Source: Candidatus Rhodoferax mariagerensis
GTDB lineage: Bacteria; Pseudomonadota; Gammaproteobacteria; Burkholderiales; Burkholderiaceae_C
Length of the DNA: 64,000 nt
Assembly: GCA_016719055.1 (NCBI GenBank)
Contig: JADKAW010000017.1
Span: 88,427 to 152,426, forward strand
Direction of reading: 5' to 3'
Shown here: positions 62,479-64,000 of the stretch, one piece after another
Numbering within the stretch: position 1 is the stretch's first letter
Layout of the letters: each line of letters begins with the position of its first letter
Made by a program: the position numbers and the translations under genes
Notes under the pieces: generated by a model
Told to the model about the DNA's origin: nothing
Seen by the model: the letters and a program-made list of their open reading frames with translations, nothing else
Database searches by the model: none

Positions 62479-62644
62479 TTAGGGATGCAGAAATTGCAAA
62501 TGTACCGTTTATGTCGAGCGCTGACGGGATGCAGTGTTAGGCGCAAGACGCGAAGTTTAGCCAGCTAAACGAGCGGATTGCAACGACGCAATGCGCCCGC
62601 CAGTGCCGCCAGAAATGGGATATTTGTGATTTCTGCGTCCCTAA
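62479..62644. mobile_element. 166-bp MITE-like element with 25-bp inverted ends
   Basis: Left end 62479-62503 begins TTAGGGATGCAGAAAT; the complement of the right end (62620-62644) begins TTAGGGACGCAGAAAT. The 25-bp ends agree at 21 positions. Inside lies a GTTTAGC-CA-GCTAAAC palindrome (62555-62570) and no gene. No target-site duplication is clear. Confidence 0.6.
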
Positions 62645-62688
62645 ATGGATATAGAGGGGCTGTGATGGCCCCGAAGAATCGTCAATGT

Positions 62689-62736
62689 GCTATATATAAC
62701 GTAGCTACTTAGGCATATAGGATAACGGCTAGAGGC
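62689..62736 (-). repeat. Dispersed ~49-bp repeat, copy D
   Basis: Read leftward it starts GCCTCTAGCC after a T-run and ends in ATATATAGC, 48 bp. Orientation and length match copies A, B and E. It lies 24 bp from the end of mshQ. Confidence 0.55.
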
Positions 62737-62759
62737 AAAAAAAGTACCAATTGACCGAT

Positions 62760-64000
62760 TCAATAGTTTTCTCGCCGATAAAGGATCGGGGAGTTGGTGC
62801 CGAAGATGCCGAAGGTGGCGCGGGCGCAGGGGAAGTCGTTGGGCAAAGCGTCTGTTCCCTGACCGCTGCAGTTGCCCCAGTTGTATTTCAAGTAGTCAGG
62901 CACATCCAGGATCAGGTCCAGCCAGCCGGGCTTTTGCGGCGCCGGAAACTGCAGCGTTGACTGGCCAGCCGTCAACGGACTGGCCAGCGTAGGCACGGTA
63001 TCGGTGCTTGTCAGCTTGTTTTTGCCATTGGCCGCTGTGTCGACAGGATAGAAGTACAGGCCCGCTGTGCCAGCCGGGCTGACACCGCTGGCCAGGGTCT
63101 GGGCAGCCGGCACACTCAGCGCCGTGCAGCTGTCCAGGCTATTGCTCACAAAATAACTGCCGTTCCAGTACTGTGCCTGCACCGGCACTGAAAGCGCCAG
63201 CTTTTCCGAACCAAAAGCGTTTTGCAAGCGCACTCGCCCAAAACGCATTTTGATGGGAGCACCATTCAACTTCTGATGAGTACAGGTTGAGGAGGTGCAG
63301 GCGGTTGCGTCGGCCGGGCGCATGTTACGTGGGGTGCCAAGGGTGACACCGTCGGTCGCGTCGGTCACGCTGATGCCGATGTCCAGCAAGTCGAAGGCCC
63401 CGTCCGGCGCAGCCGCCCGGCCAAAGGTGGCCGCAGGAGCGGTGATGGCATAGACCCCGTTGGTCCAGCTTGGCGCTGGCGCCTGGTTCAAAGCCAGGCG
63501 GGTCGACAGATTGACGCCGCTGTTGTTGTTTTCTGCGCCCAGCACCACGACACCCGCGGTGTAGCGTGGCATAACCACGGCCGCGACCACCGTCCCACTA
63601 CTCATGGCACTAACCGTCGCATTAATGCCAAATGCTTGTCCTTCATAAGTCACGTTGCTGCAAGCCGGAACCATGGAACTGCTGTTTAACAGAAATACAT
63701 TGGGGTAAAAGCGCCCAACCAGCGGCGAAGCGTTTTGGTTGGCCAGCACACAGCCAAACAGTTCACGCGCCGCGTCCGGGTCGCTGTCGGTATTGCCACT
63801 GCTGCCGGCCACGCAATCTTTCCCTGGCACATCAATCGTGGCGTCCACAAAAGCGGTGTCGCGCAAACCATTGGCAAGAATCCGAAACCCGCCGTAGTCC
63901 AGATAGAACAGACTGGCGTTGGCTTGTCCGGTGGCGGCGCTGGCGGAGTTGAACAAGGTCACGGTGTTGACATTAGCATCTTTCAGGCGGTCCGTGAAAT
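62760..64000 (-). CDS. mshQ: MSHA biogenesis protein MshQ-like (DUF6701), 3' part
   Basis: The C-terminal part of a large secreted protein: the frame is open through the right window edge (TDRLKDANVNTVTLFNSASA upstream of the first internal GTG). The end, WLDLILDVPDYLKYNWGNC then ARATFGIFGTNSPILYRREN, matches the DUF6701 C-terminus of MshQ. It contains Cys pairs and beta-rich Thr/Ser segments. Start outside the window. Confidence 0.85.
   Translation of the reverse strand, partial: FTDRLKDANVNTVTLFNSASAATGQANASLFYLDYGGFRILANGLRDTAFVDATIDVPGKDCVAGSSGNTDSDPDAARELFGCVLANQNASPLVGRFYPNVFLLNSSSMVPACSNVTYEGQAFGINATVSAMSSGTVVAAVVMPRYTAGVVVLGAENNNSGVNLSTRLALNQAPAPSWTNGVYAITAPAATFGRAAAPDGAFDLLDIGISVTDATDGVTLGTPRNMRPADATACTSSTCTHQKLNGAPIKMRFGRVRLQNAFGSEKLALSVPVQAQYWNGSYFVSNSLDSCTALSVPAAQTLASGVSPAGTAGLYFYPVDTAANGKNKLTSTDTVPTLASPLTAGQSTLQFPAPQKPGWLDLILDVPDYLKYNWGNCSGQGTDALPNDFPCARATFGIFGTNSPILYRRENY

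Noticed and set aside
62538..62570. Possible integron attC-like motif (GTTAGGC plus palindrome)
   Set aside because: No matching RYYYAAC partner at a suitable distance and no cassette structure; the palindrome belongs to the MITE-like element.

Overview
This window looks like a chromosome segment of a betaproteobacterium of the order Burkholderiales, probably a Comamonadaceae member close to Rhodoferax or Polaromonas. That is an inference from the housekeeping gene order sodB-xseA-exbB-exbD-lpxK-trm112-kdsB-adk-lexA, from the protein sequences, and from an MSHA-type pilus cluster. No rRNA, tRNA, CRISPR array or complete insertion sequence was seen.

Layout. 1-2.9 kb: a cobalamin-binding protein with the light-sensor-type W-x9-EH motif, translationally coupled to a PAS-GGDEF-EAL cyclic-di-GMP enzyme. 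3-14.4 kb: a carbon-phosphorus lyase cluster (DUF1045 and phnF leftward; phnGHIJKLM, a hexapeptide transferase and phnCDE rightward). 14.4-19.6 kb: an acr3 relic, a secreted 5'-nucleotidase, a leftward STAS / RsbW-like / SpoIIE partner-switching operon, and a decayed glgC. 19.8-25.3 kb: a small zinc-ribbon protein, SixA, and a leftward operon of a TAXI binding protein, a formyltransferase-like protein, and an ABC binding protein/permease pair without an ATPase. 25.4-39.2 kb: a phosphate-stress and lipid island with PhoD phosphatase, a PlcP-like metallophosphoesterase, OlsB, LplT, a GT4 glycosyltransferase, Psd, a class III aminotransferase with an N-terminal hydrophobic segment, UDP-glucose dehydrogenase, CYTH-CHAD, an alpha/beta hydrolase and an M14 peptidase. 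39.5-49.6 kb: housekeeping genes. 49.7-54 kb: a dehydrogenase, a Crp/Fnr regulator, and an APH-like kinase next to an acyl-CoA dehydrogenase. 54-64 kb: an HD-GYP protein and the leftward MSHA genes mshI-J-K-L-M-N, with mshQ cut by the window edge.

How the parts fit. At least eight promoter regions between 4.6 and 39.3 kb carry direct repeats like TGTCAC/CTGTCAT spaced exactly 11 bp, the geometry of PhoB (PHO) boxes. They stand before phnF, phnG, the STAS operon, phoD, olsB-plcP, lplT, the glycosyltransferase and the M14-hydrolase-CHAD-ugd operon. I infer that most of 3-39 kb is a phosphate-starvation island. It would take up and break phosphonates, strip phosphate from nucleotides and esters, replace phospholipids by ornithine lipids and glycolipids, and handle triphosphate or polyphosphate. 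A putative stress-signalling operon appears to be wired in.

Odd features. Three genes (DUF1045, phnH, the ABC binding protein/permease) carry one frameshift each in otherwise well-kept sequence. glgC and acr3 survive only as relics. A family of about 49-bp dispersed repeats has at least five copies, one inside xseA. A 166-bp MITE-like element and a large inverted repeat lie between mshQ and mshI.
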